This document shows positions 15,475 to 23,722 of a DNA stretch of 33,156 bases, in pieces. The stretch's first letter is position 1. The number at the start of each line of letters is the position of its first letter. Under the pieces are notes generated by a model, which worked only from the letters and a program-made list of their open reading frames with translations, ran no database searches and was not told the origin of the DNA. The stretch is from Streptomyces monashensis. GTDB taxonomy: Bacteria > Actinomycetota > Actinomycetes > Streptomycetales > Streptomycetaceae. A program made the position numbers and the translations under genes. Where the stretch lies: contig NZ_MLYO01000121.1 of the NCBI RefSeq assembly GCF_001866665.1, positions 1 through 33,156 of the forward strand, in the 5' to 3' direction.

Positions 15475-16961
15475 GTACACCGCTCGTGGAAGCCCGGGGC
15501 GTCGTCAAACGGTACGGCCCCACCGTCGCCCTCGCCGACGGCCGGCTCACCGTCCTCGCGGGCGAGTCCCACGCCCTGGTCGGCCGCAACGGCGCCGGCA
15601 AGTCCACCCTGGTCAACGTCCTCACCGGACTCCAGACCCCGGACGAGGGCACCGTCCGCTTCGACGGCCGGCCCGCGCCCGCGCTCGCCGACCGGGACGC
15701 CTGGCGCCGCAGGGTCGCCTGCGTCTACCAGAAGCCGACGGTCGTCCCGGACCTGACCGTCGCCGAGAACCTGTTCCTCAACCGCCAGCCCACCGGCCGC
15801 GGCCTCATCAGCTGGCGCCGGCTGCGCCGTGAGGCCGCCGAGCTGCTCGGCACCTGGGACGTGCACGTCGACCCGGAGGCCCGCACCGCCGACCTGCGGG
15901 TCGAGGACCGTCAAATGGTCGAGATCGCACGGGCGTTGAGCCTCGGCGCCCGCTTCATCGTGCTCGACGAGCCCACCGCCCAGCTCGACAACCGGGAGAT
16001 CGAACGGCTCTTCACCCGCATGCGCTCCCTCCAGGACTCCGGCGTCACCTTCCTGTTCATCTCGCACCACCTCCAGGAGGTGTACGAGGTCTGCCAGACC
16101 GTCACCGTGCTGCGCGACGCCCGCTGGATCACCACCGCCCCGGTCGCCGACCTGCCGAAGGCGGACCTGGTGGAGGCCATGGCGGGGGAGTCCGTGGCCG
16201 AACAGACCGTAGCGCGGCGGCAGGCCGGGGAGAGCGCCCCGGTCCTGCTGGAGGCGCACGGACTGACCTCACCGGCGTACGACGACGTCGGCCTCACCGT
16301 GCGGCGCGGCGAGGTCGTCGGACTCGCCGGCTCCAGCGGCAGCGGCAAGACCGAACTCGCCGAGTCGTTCGCCGGACTGCACACCCCGACCGGCGGCACC
16401 GCCCGACTGGACGGCGAGCGGCTGCCGTTCGGCGACGTCGGGGCGGCCCTGCGGGCCGGCGTCGGCTGCGTCCCGCGCGACCGGCACGAGCAGGGACTGG
16501 TGTCCGGCATGAGCATCGGCGACAACGTCACGCTCAGCGTGCTGGACCGGCTCGGCCGGGCCGGGTTCGTCGCCACCGACCGGCGTCGGCGCTTCGCCGC
16601 CGGCCTGATCGACCGCCTCGACATCCACGCCGAGGGCCCCGACCAGCCGGTCCGCGACCTCTCCGGCGGCAACGCGCAGAAGGTCGTCATGGCCCGCGCC
16701 CTCGCCGGTGACCCCCGCCTGCTGGTCCTGATCAACCCCACCGCCGGCGTCGACGTGAAGTCGAAGGAATCGCTGCTCGCGCGCATGGACAACGCCCGTG
16801 ACGACGGCACCGCCGTCCTCGTCGTATCCGACGAACTCGACGACCTGCGCCGCTGCGACCGCGTCCTCGTCCTCTTCCACGGCCGCGTCGTCGCCGAGCA
16901 CCCGGCCGGCTGGCGCGACCACGAGCTGATCGCCTCCATCGAAGGAGTTGACCATGGCTGA
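15471..16961 (+). CDS. sugar ABC transporter double ATPase (RbsA-like), second site degenerate
   Basis: ATP-binding protein of 496 residues with two fused ABC domains, which energises the RbsC-like permease. Domain one has Walker A GRNGAGKST (about 38-46), an atypical signature LRVEDRQMVEIARAL (from 142) and an intact Walker B VLDEPTA (Asp166-Glu167). Domain two has Walker A GSSGSGKTE (about 287), a good signature LSGGNAQKV, but its Walker B reads LVLINPTAGVD, so the usual Asp-Glu is Ile421-Asn422. Because ATP sites form from one domain's Walker motifs and the other's signature, one composite site is canonical and the other is degenerate. It starts at ATG inside the binding-protein stop and overlaps the permease start by eight bases. 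Confidence 0.94.
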   Translation: MSTPLVEARGVVKRYGPTVALADGRLTVLAGESHALVGRNGAGKSTLVNVLTGLQTPDEGTVRFDGRPAPALADRDAWRRRVACVYQKPTVVPDLTVAENLFLNRQPTGRGLISWRRLRREAAELLGTWDVHVDPEARTADLRVEDRQMVEIARALSLGARFIVLDEPTAQLDNREIERLFTRMRSLQDSGVTFLFISHHLQEVYEVCQTVTVLRDARWITTAPVADLPKADLVEAMAGESVAEQTVARRQAGESAPVLLEAHGLTSPAYDDVGLTVRRGEVVGLAGSSGSGKTELAESFAGLHTPTGGTARLDGERLPFGDVGAALRAGVGCVPRDRHEQGLVSGMSIGDNVTLSVLDRLGRAGFVATDRRRRFAAGLIDRLDIHAEGPDQPVRDLSGGNAQKVVMARALAGDPRLLVLINPTAGVDVKSKESLLARMDNARDDGTAVLVVSDELDDLRRCDRVLVLFHGRVVAEHPAGWRDHELIASIEGVDHG

Positions 16962-17982
16962 GACCCGGGCGGCCCCGCCGCTCGCGCCGACGAAGACCCC
17001 GGACGCGCGGTCGGCCCGGACCGTGCTGCTGCGCCGGGCCCGCGAACTCGCCCTCGTCCCCGCGCTGTTGCTGCTCATGGTGCTCGGCACCGTGGTCAAC
17101 GACTCCTTCCTGACCGAGCGCAACCTGATCTCCGTCCTCGGCGCCTCCGCCGCGCTCGCGATGGTGGTGCTCGCCGAGTCCCTCGTCCTCATCACCGGCA
17201 AGTTCGACCTGTCGCTGGAATCGGTGGTCGGCATCGCCCCGGCCATCGGCGCCCTGCTGGTGCTGCCCGCCGCCCAGTCCGGCTGGGGCACCCGGTGGCC
17301 GACCGCGCTCGCCCTGCTCGCGATCCCCGTGGCCGGCGCGGCCATCGGCGCCTTCAACGGCGTCCTCGTCGTGAAGTTCCGGCTCAACGCCTTCATCGTC
17401 ACCCTCGCGATGCTCATCGTGCTGCGCGGCCTGCTCGTCGGCGCCACCAAGGGCAAGACCCTGTTCGGCATGCCCGACAGCTTCTCCTCGCTCGCCACCA
17501 CCACCTTCCTCGACGTCCCGCTGTCCGTGTGGCTCGCCGCGGTCGCCTTCGCCGTCACCGGGTTCCTGCTCAAGTACCACCGCACCGGCCGTGCCCTCTA
17601 CGCGATCGGCGGCAACGCGGACGCCGCCCGCGCCGCCGGCGTCCGCGTGGACCGCGTCATGCTCGGCGTGTACGTCGTCGCCGGAGTCCTCGCCTCGATC
17701 GGGGGCCTGCTCCAGACCGGCTACGTCGGCGCGATCAGCGCCAACCAGGGCCAGAACATGATCTTCACCGTGTTCGCGGCCGCGGTGATCGGCGGCATCA
17801 GCCTGGACGGCGGCAAGGGCACCATGTTCGGCGCCCTGACCGGAGTCCTGCTGCTGGGCGTCGTACAGAACCTGCTCACGCTCGCCCAGGTCCCCTCGTT
17901 CTGGATCCAGGCCATCTACGGCGGCATCATCCTCGTCGCCCTCATGATCGCCAGGGTGACGACGGGCCGCGCCCAGGACTGA
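16954..17982 (+). CDS. sugar ABC transporter permease (RbsC-like)
   Basis: Membrane permease of 342 residues with eight to ten predicted spans, beginning LALVPALLLLMVLGTVVNDSF after a polar N-terminus. Family hallmarks include ESLVLITGKFDLSLESVVG, NGVLVVKFRLNAFIVTLAM, YAIGGNADAARAAGV (the cytoplasmic coupling loop) and VIGGISLDGGKGTMFG. The ATG at 16954 follows GAAGGAG at six bases; it lies inside the ATPase gene end. It completes the RbsABC-like importer, probably for L-fucose. It is followed by a 52-bp gap before the dehydratase gene. Confidence 0.94.
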   Translation: MAETRAAPPLAPTKTPDARSARTVLLRRARELALVPALLLLMVLGTVVNDSFLTERNLISVLGASAALAMVVLAESLVLITGKFDLSLESVVGIAPAIGALLVLPAAQSGWGTRWPTALALLAIPVAGAAIGAFNGVLVVKFRLNAFIVTLAMLIVLRGLLVGATKGKTLFGMPDSFSSLATTTFLDVPLSVWLAAVAFAVTGFLLKYHRTGRALYAIGGNADAARAAGVRVDRVMLGVYVVAGVLASIGGLLQTGYVGAISANQGQNMIFTVFAAAVIGGISLDGGKGTMFGALTGVLLLGVVQNLLTLAQVPSFWIQAIYGGIILVALMIARVTTGRAQD

Positions 17983-18023
17983 CGGTCGTCCTCGACGACG
18001 GGCCGTCACGTCTCCGACGACCG
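17983..18023 (+). repeat. alternative hairpins before the fuconate dehydratase start
   Basis: GTCGTC (17985-17990) can pair with GACGAC (17994-17999, loop CTC) or, as CGGTCGTC (17983-17990), with GACGACCG (18016-18023), which touches the AAAGGAC ribosome site of the next gene. The two pairings exclude each other. This is the only intercistronic gap of note in the operon. It could modulate translation or be chance in GC-rich DNA. Confidence 0.3.
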
Positions 18024-18034
18024 AAAGGACTTCA

Positions 18035-19399
18035 GTGTCCCAGGCCCCCGCCCGCGTCATCGCGGTCGACACCCACGACATCCGCTTCCCCACCTCGCGC
18101 GAGCTGGACGGCTCCGACGCGATGAACCCGGACCCCGACTACTCGGCGGCCTACGTCGTGCTGCGCACCGACGCCGCCGACGGGATCGAGGGACACGGAT
18201 TCGTCTTCACCATCGGGCGGGGCAACGACGTCCAGGTCGCCGCGATCGACGCGCTGCGCGACCATGTGCTCGGCCGCGACGTGGCGGCGCTGTGCGCCGA
18301 CCCCGGGGCGCTCCTCCGGGACCTGATCGGCGACAGCCAGCTGCGCTGGCTCGGCCCCGAGAAGGGCGTGATGCACATGGCGGTCGGGGCCGTCGTCAAC
18401 GCCGTCTGGGACCTCGCCGCCCGCCGGGCCGGCAAGCCGCTGTGGCAGCTGCTCGCCGACGCCGAACCCGAGTGGCTGGTCGCCCAGATCGACTTCCGCT
18501 ACCTCACCGACGCCCTCACCCCCGACCAGGCCCTCGACCTGCTCAGAAGGGGGAGAGAGGGCGTCGAGGAGCGCCGGGCGCGGCTGCTGGAGCGCGGCTT
18601 TCCCGCCTACACCACCTCTCCGGGCTGGCTCGGCTACGACGACGACAAGCTCGGCCGGCTCGCCGCGCGGGCCGTCGCCGACGGCTTCACGCAGATCAAG
18701 CTGAAGGTCGGCGCCGACCTCGACGACGACATCCGGCGCTGCCGGGTCGCCCGCGCCGTGATCGGCCCCGGCATCCGGCTCGCCGTCGACGCCAACCAGC
18801 GCTGGAACGTGGACGAGGCGATCCGCTGGACCCGGGCCCTCGCCGAGTTCCGCCCGTACTGGATCGAGGAGCCCACCAGCCCGGACGACGTCCTCGGCCA
18901 CGCCGCGATCCGCCGCGCGGTGGCGCCCGTGAAGGTCGCCACCGGCGAACACGTCCACAACCGGATCATGTTCAAGCAGCTCCTCCAGGCCGGCGCCCTC
19001 GACATCGTCCAGATCGACGCGGCGCGCGTCGCCGGCGTCAACGAGAACCTCGCCGTCCTGCTGCTCGCCGCCCGGTTCGGCGTGCCCGTGTGCCCGCACG
19101 CGGGCGGCGTCGGCCTGTGCGAACTCGTCCAGCACCTCTCGATGTTCGACTACCTCGCCGTCGCGGGCACCACCGACGACCGGGTCGTGGAGTACGTCGA
19201 CCACCTGCACGAGCACTTCGTCACCCCGGTCGTCGTCCGCGACGGCCACTACACGGCCCCCACCGAGCCCGGCTTCTCGGCCGCCCTGCGCCCGGAGTCC
19301 GTCGCGCGCTACACGTTCCCCGGCGGCACCTACTGGGCCGCCGACCCCGACACGCGGACCACCACGCAGACCTCCACGCAGAAGGGACAGGCCGCATGA
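18035..19399 (+). CDS. L-fuconate dehydratase (enolase superfamily)
   Basis: Enzyme of 454 residues predicted to dehydrate L-fuconate to 2-keto-3-deoxy-L-fuconate. Enolase-superfamily acid/base and metal residues are in place: Lys222/Lys224 in QIKLKVG, metal ligands Asp252 (AVDANQRW), Glu278 or 279 (WIEEPTSP) and Glu305 (TGEHVHN), then Asp in QIDAARVAG and His355 in CPHAGG. The N-terminal capping domain begins DTHDIRFPTSRELDGSDAMN, which closely resembles characterised fuconate dehydratases from the mandelate-racemase group. The GTG start follows AAAGGAC. The SDR gene overlaps its stop (ATGA). The specific function is strongly suggested by the whole-length pattern and by the neighbours. Confidence 0.92.
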   Translation: MSQAPARVIAVDTHDIRFPTSRELDGSDAMNPDPDYSAAYVVLRTDAADGIEGHGFVFTIGRGNDVQVAAIDALRDHVLGRDVAALCADPGALLRDLIGDSQLRWLGPEKGVMHMAVGAVVNAVWDLAARRAGKPLWQLLADAEPEWLVAQIDFRYLTDALTPDQALDLLRRGREGVEERRARLLERGFPAYTTSPGWLGYDDDKLGRLAARAVADGFTQIKLKVGADLDDDIRRCRVARAVIGPGIRLAVDANQRWNVDEAIRWTRALAEFRPYWIEEPTSPDDVLGHAAIRRAVAPVKVATGEHVHNRIMFKQLLQAGALDIVQIDAARVAGVNENLAVLLLAARFGVPVCPHAGGVGLCELVQHLSMFDYLAVAGTTDDRVVEYVDHLHEHFVTPVVVRDGHYTAPTEPGFSAALRPESVARYTFPGGTYWAADPDTRTTTQTSTQKGQAA

Positions 19400-20151
19400 G
19401 CGACTTCGCGGGTCTGAAGGCCCTGGTCACCGGCGGCGCCTCCGGCATCGGCCGGGCCACCGCCGACCTCCTCGCCGCCCGCGGCGCCCGGGTCGCCGTC
19501 CTCGACCGGGACGTCACCGGCGTCGGCAAGCCGCTCCTGGCGTACCGCGCCGACGTCACCGACGACACCTCGGTGCGTACGGCGGTCGAGCGCGCCGCCG
19601 AGGACCTCGCCGGGCTGGACGTCCTGGTCAACAACGCCGGCATCGGCGCCCAGGGCACGGTCGAGGACAACGACGACACCGAGTGGCACCGCGTCTTCGA
19701 CGTCAACGTCCTCGGCATGGTGCGCACCGCCCGCGCCGCCCTGCCGCGGCTGCGCCGCTCCTCCCACGCCGCGATCGTCAACATCTGCTCCATCGCGGCC
19801 ACCGCCGGACTCCCGCAGCGCGCCCTGTACAGCGCCACCAAGGGCGCCGTGTACGCGCTGACCCTCGCCATGGCCGCCGACCACGTCCGTGAGGGCATCC
19901 GCGTCAACTGCGTCAACCCCGGTACGGTGGACACCCCGTGGGTCGGCCGGCTGCTGGACGCCGCCCCGGACCCGGCCGCCGAACGCGCCGCCCTGGCGGG
20001 CCGCCAGCCCACCGGGCGCCTCGTGACCGCCGCCGAAGTCGCGGGCGCCATCGCCTACTTGGCCGGCCCGCTGTCCGGCGCCACCACAGGCACCGCGCTC
20101 GCCGTCGACGGCGGCATGCAGGGCCTGCGGCTGCGCCCGGCGGGACAGTGA
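19396..20151 (+). CDS. SDR dehydrogenase, probable 2-keto-3-deoxy-L-fuconate dehydrogenase
   Basis: Short-chain dehydrogenase of 251 residues. The cofactor loop TGGASGIG, the structural NNAG, and the catalytic Ser132 (NICSIAA), Tyr145 and Lys149 (YSATK) are intact. LDRD after the second strand ends in Asp, which favours NAD over NADP. The C-terminus has the usual TGTALAVDGG motif. By position after fuconate dehydratase it most likely oxidises 2-keto-3-deoxy-L-fuconate to the 2,4-diketo acid, as in the known oxidative fucose pathway; L-fucose dehydrogenase is the alternative. Four-base overlaps on both sides (ATGA, GTGA) couple it to its neighbours. Confidence 0.88.
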   Translation: MSDFAGLKALVTGGASGIGRATADLLAARGARVAVLDRDVTGVGKPLLAYRADVTDDTSVRTAVERAAEDLAGLDVLVNNAGIGAQGTVEDNDDTEWHRVFDVNVLGMVRTARAALPRLRRSSHAAIVNICSIAATAGLPQRALYSATKGAVYALTLAMAADHVREGIRVNCVNPGTVDTPWVGRLLDAAPDPAAERAALAGRQPTGRLVTAAEVAGAIAYLAGPLSGATTGTALAVDGGMQGLRLRPAGQ

Positions 20152-21119
20152 GCACGCTGGGCCGCAGCGGCGTCGAGGTCACCCCGCTCGGCTTCGGTGC
20201 CGCGCCGCTCGGCAACCTCTTCGCCCCGCTGGACGACGAGCGGGCGGGGGAGGCGGTGGCGGCGGCCTGGCAGCGGGGCGTCCGGTACTTCGACACGGCC
20301 CCGCACTACGGCCTCGGCCTGTCCGAACGCCGCCTCGGCGCGGCCCTGCGGGCGTACGACCGTGCCGACTACACCCTCTCCACCAAGGTGGGCCGCCGCC
20401 TCGAACCCGCCGACGGCACCGGCGACGACCTGGCGAGCGGTTTCGCCGTCCCCGCGACCCACCGCCGCGTGTGGGACTTCAGCGCCGACGGCGTCCGCCG
20501 CTCCCTGGAGGCGAGCCTCACCCGCCTCGGCCTGGACCGCGTCGACGTCGTCTACCTGCACGATCCCGACGACCACGCCGAACAGGCCTTCCGCGAGGGC
20601 TATCCGGCACTGGAGAAGCTGCGCGCCGAGGGCGTGGTGGGCGCGATCGGCGCGGGCATGAACCAGACGGAGATGCTCACCCGGTTCGTCCGCGACACCG
20701 ACGTGGACGTGGTCCTGTGCGCGGGCCGCTACACCCTGCTCGACCGGAGCGCCGGCACCGAACTCCTCCCGCTGGCCGCCGAGCGCGGGGTGTCGGTCGT
20801 CCTCGGCGGCGTCTTCAACTCGGGCCTGCTGGCTGACCCGAGGCCGACCGCCACGTACGACTACACCCGCGTTCCGGACGAGTTGCTGGCGCGCGCCCGG
20901 CGCCTTCAGACGATCGCCGGGCGGCACGGCACCACGCTGCGGGCCGCCGCGCTCGCCTTCTCCGGCGCCCACCCGGCCGTCGCCTCCCTCCTGGTCGGCG
21001 TCCGCTCGGCGGCCGAAGCGCACGACTGCGCCGACCAGTTCACGGCCGACGTGCCCGCCGCGCTCTGGGCGCAGCTGCGGGAGTCCGGCATGCTGCCCCG
21101 CGAGGAGGGCCCGTCATGA
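20148..21119 (+). CDS. aldo/keto reductase, probable L-fucose (aldose) 1-dehydrogenase
   Basis: Aldo/keto reductase of 323 residues. The catalytic tetrad is visible as Asp49, Tyr54 (FDTAPHYGLGLSER), Lys80 (STKVGR) and His138 (VYLHDPDD). Overall it resembles D-threo-aldose/L-fucose 1-dehydrogenases, with LGFGAAPLGNLF at the start and PTATYDYTRVP late. It would oxidise L-fucose to L-fuconolactone, the first pathway step. The start GTG overlaps the SDR stop (GTGA) and its own stop overlaps the mutarotase-like ATG. Cofactor preference is not evident from the sequence. Confidence 0.88.
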   Translation: MSTLGRSGVEVTPLGFGAAPLGNLFAPLDDERAGEAVAAAWQRGVRYFDTAPHYGLGLSERRLGAALRAYDRADYTLSTKVGRRLEPADGTGDDLASGFAVPATHRRVWDFSADGVRRSLEASLTRLGLDRVDVVYLHDPDDHAEQAFREGYPALEKLRAEGVVGAIGAGMNQTEMLTRFVRDTDVDVVLCAGRYTLLDRSAGTELLPLAAERGVSVVLGGVFNSGLLADPRPTATYDYTRVPDELLARARRLQTIAGRHGTTLRAAALAFSGAHPAVASLLVGVRSAAEAHDCADQFTADVPAALWAQLRESGMLPREEGPS

Positions 21120-21364
21120 GAGTCGCCCTGCACACCACGGTCCGCGGCGACCGGATCGCCGCGAGCGCAGCCGAGCGTGGGCGAGGGACCGATCTGTTCC
21201 CTCTGCTCGAATGCGAGGACTACGCCCGGCTGCTCGCCGAACTGGAGCAGCTGCCCGTCAACGTGGCCTGGCAGGCCCGCATGGCCGAACCGCTCGACGT
21301 CGTGGACGACGACTCCCGCGGCGGCGCCGGCGCCGGGCTGCCCGTCGTCCGGGAGCTGCCGTGA
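21116..21364 (+). CDS. L-rhamnose/L-fucose mutarotase-like protein, internally shortened
   Basis: Small protein of 82 residues resembling the L-rhamnose mutarotase family, which interconverts sugar anomers. The start MRVALHTTVRGDRI and the end GTDLFPLLECEDYARLL ... LPVNVAWQARMAEPLDVV fit the family. Members are usually about 105-115 residues, and here roughly 25 residues between the two blocks are missing without a frameshift. The lost part normally carries the Tyr-x3-His pair of the active site; the line reads AASAAERGRG instead. The gene still overlaps both neighbours by four bases (ATGA, GTGA), so it remains translated. It may be inactive, or a sequencing or assembly deletion is possible. 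Confidence 0.78.
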   Translation: MRVALHTTVRGDRIAASAAERGRGTDLFPLLECEDYARLLAELEQLPVNVAWQARMAEPLDVVDDDSRGGAGAGLPVVRELP

Positions 21365-22185
21365 CCGTCGACGCCCACCACCACGTCTGGGACCTCTCGG
21401 TACGGGACCAGGACTGGATCCCCGAACACAGCCCGCTGCGGCGGGACTTCGCCCTCGCCGACCTCGAACCGCAGGCGCGCGCGGCCGGGGTCACCCGCAC
21501 CGTCCTCGTCCAGACGGTCACCGTGCCCGAGGAGACCCCCGAGTTCCTGGCCCTGGCCGACGGCCACGGACTGATCGCCGGCGTCGTCGGCTGGACCGAC
21601 CTGACCCGCCCGGACATCACCGGCGAACTGGCCCGGCTGCGCCGGCTCCCGGGCGGCACCCGTCTGAAGGGCCTCCGGCACCAGGTCCAGGGCGAACCCG
21701 ACCCGCGGTGGCTGCTGCGCCCGGACGTACGCCGGGGCCTGACCGCGCTCGCGGACGCCGGACTCGTCTACGACCTCGTCGTCCTGCCCCACCAGCTCCC
21801 GGCCTGCGTCGAGGCCGCCCGGTCGCTCCCCGGACTCACCTTCGTCCTCGATCACCTGGGCAAGCCGCCCATCGCCTCCGGCGCCCTCGAACCCTGGGCC
21901 ACGCACCTGCGTGCCCTCGCCGCCCTGCCCAACACGTACGGCAAACTCTCCGGCCTGGTCACGGAGGCCGACCCCGCCTCCTGGACCGTGGCCGACCTCC
22001 GCCCGTACACCGAGACCGCCCTCGCCGCCTTCGGCCCGGACCGCCTGATGTTCGGTTCGGACTGGCCGGTGTGCACCGCGGCCGGGACGTACGGCGAAGT
22101 CCTCGACGCGACGACCCGGTTGCTCGGCCCCGCCGAGCGCACACGCGTACTGGAGACCACCGCGACCCGCGTCTACGACCTCTGA
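21361..22185 (+). CDS. amidohydrolase family L-fuconolactonase
   Basis: TIM-barrel amidohydrolase (amidohydrolase_2 group) of 274 residues, expected to open L-fuconolactone to L-fuconate. Seen are the HxH start motif VDAHHHVWD (His6/His8), the barrel histidine His165 in VLDHLGKPP, and Asp234 in FGSDWPVC. VRDQDWIPEHSPLRRDF near the N-terminus is typical of fuconolactonase-like enzymes. The GTG overlaps the mutarotase-like stop. It is the last gene of the fucose operon; its end overlaps the convergent membrane-protein gene by 13 bp, so there is no room for a separate terminator. Confidence 0.9.
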   Translation: MTVDAHHHVWDLSVRDQDWIPEHSPLRRDFALADLEPQARAAGVTRTVLVQTVTVPEETPEFLALADGHGLIAGVVGWTDLTRPDITGELARLRRLPGGTRLKGLRHQVQGEPDPRWLLRPDVRRGLTALADAGLVYDLVVLPHQLPACVEAARSLPGLTFVLDHLGKPPIASGALEPWATHLRALAALPNTYGKLSGLVTEADPASWTVADLRPYTETALAAFGPDRLMFGSDWPVCTAAGTYGEVLDATTRLLGPAERTRVLETTATRVYDL

Positions 22186-23594
22186 ACCACCCCGGCCAGC
22201 CGGGTCGGCGGCAGATACGCGCGGACGTAGCTCCGCTCCCAGCACGCGCCCGTCTCCCGCAGCTCCCGCCACGAGGTGTAGCGGTAGCGGAAGAGGCGGG
22301 CCCGGACGAAGCGGGGCGGGGTGTCCGGCGGGAACGGGGAGCGGCGCAGCAGGCGCAGGGTGTCGCGGTCGTTCTCCAGCAGCCGCTCCACCAGGGCGCC
22401 GAACCAGTCGCCCGCGTAGGCGGGGGACAGCGCCGCGAACCACATCAGCCAGTCCAGCCGCAGATGGTAGGGCGCGAACTGGCGCGGCCAGTGCCGCACG
22501 TCCCCGGGCTTGCCCCGGAACTCGTACTCCCGCCAGTCCGCGTCCTCGCGCGGTACGTCGTCCAGCGTGCCCTCGACGACCACCTCGTAGCGGATCCTGC
22601 TGACGCTGCCGAACGCGCCGTAGGTGTTCACCAGGTGCAGCGGGTCGAAGGAGCGGTTCATGACCTGGCGGCGCGAGACCATGTTCGTCACCGGGTGGTA
22701 GCTCAGGAAGAGCAGCAGCGCGGCGAGCGCGAGCACCACGATCTCGTACCAGAGCGGCGCCGACGGCACGGACGGCACGGAGCCGGGGAGCCGGAGCGCC
22801 GACAGGGCCAGCACGATGGTGATCCAGTTCAGCCAGGAGAAGTTGCCCGACAGCACCAGCCACAGCTGGGTGACGATCATCAGCGCGGCGGCGGCCGAGG
22901 CGACCGGCTGCGGGGTGAACAGCAGGACCGGGACGACCAGTTGGGTGACGTGGTTCGCGGCGACCTCGGCCCGGTGCAGGGGCCTCGGGAGGTGGTGGAA
23001 GAACCAGCTCAGCGGGCCCGGCATCGGCTGGGTCTCGTGGTGGTAGTAGAGGCAGGTCAGCTTCCGCCAGCAGGCGTCGCCCCGCATCTTGATCAGCCCG
23101 GCGCCGAACTCCACCCGGAACAGGATCCAGCGCAGCAGGAACAGCACCACGACCGGCGGCGCCACCTCGCCGTTGCCGAGGAACGCGGCCAGGAACCCCG
23201 TCTCCAGCAGCAGCGACTCCCAGCCGAACGCGTACCAGGTCTGGCCCACGTTGACGATCGACAGATACAGCGCCCAGGGCACCAGCCACAGCAGGATCCC
23301 GGCCCAGAGCGGCAGCAGGGAGTCCGCCCCGGCCAGCAGCGCCGCGGACACGGTGCAGCCCGTCCAGGCGCAGCCCGCGAAGAAGCGGTCCGAGTAGTGC
23401 AGTTGGAACAGGCTGGGTACCCGCCGGAACGGCGCCCGCGCCACGAAGAGGGGGATCGGCAGCATGCCCCGCTCGCCCAGCAGGGCGCGGAACTGCCGGG
23501 CCGCCGTCAGGAAGGCGACCAGGTACAGCCCGGCCAGAGCGCGCTGGAGGACCAGCCGGCTCAGCCAGTAGTCGGGAGCGGTGAACCAGTTCAC
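22173..23594 (-). CDS. lipase maturation factor family membrane protein
   Basis: Multi-span membrane protein of 473 residues resembling the LMF1 family. Diagnostic segments are VNVGQTWYAFGWESLLLETGFLAAFL (about 110-140), WRKLTCLYYHHETQPMPGPL and SWFFHHLP, and the later soluble part YEVVVEGTLDDVPRED with WREYEFRGKPGDV. Around eight or nine hydrophobic segments are seen, followed by a C-terminal soluble region ending YVRAYLPPTRLAGVVQRS. In animals LMF1 helps lipases fold in the ER; the role in bacteria is not established. It runs convergent to the fucose operon with overlapping ends. No functional link to sugar use is apparent. Confidence 0.87.
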   Translation of the reverse strand: MNWFTAPDYWLSRLVLQRALAGLYLVAFLTAARQFRALLGERGMLPIPLFVARAPFRRVPSLFQLHYSDRFFAGCAWTGCTVSAALLAGADSLLPLWAGILLWLVPWALYLSIVNVGQTWYAFGWESLLLETGFLAAFLGNGEVAPPVVVLFLLRWILFRVEFGAGLIKMRGDACWRKLTCLYYHHETQPMPGPLSWFFHHLPRPLHRAEVAANHVTQLVVPVLLFTPQPVASAAAALMIVTQLWLVLSGNFSWLNWITIVLALSALRLPGSVPSVPSAPLWYEIVVLALAALLLFLSYHPVTNMVSRRQVMNRSFDPLHLVNTYGAFGSVSRIRYEVVVEGTLDDVPREDADWREYEFRGKPGDVRHWPRQFAPYHLRLDWLMWFAALSPAYAGDWFGALVERLLENDRDTLRLLRRSPFPPDTPPRFVRARLFRYRYTSWRELRETGACWERSYVRAYLPPTRLAGVVQRS

Positions 23595-23722
23595 GGCAGC
23601 GCGCCCTTCGTCGCGGCCACACCGCGGGGGTCGTCTCCATCATGACCGCCCCCGAGTTGCCAGCCAAACGGGTGCAAGGCAGACAATAGGGGGAAGTCAC
23701 CCACAGTGATGCGGAGTGTACG

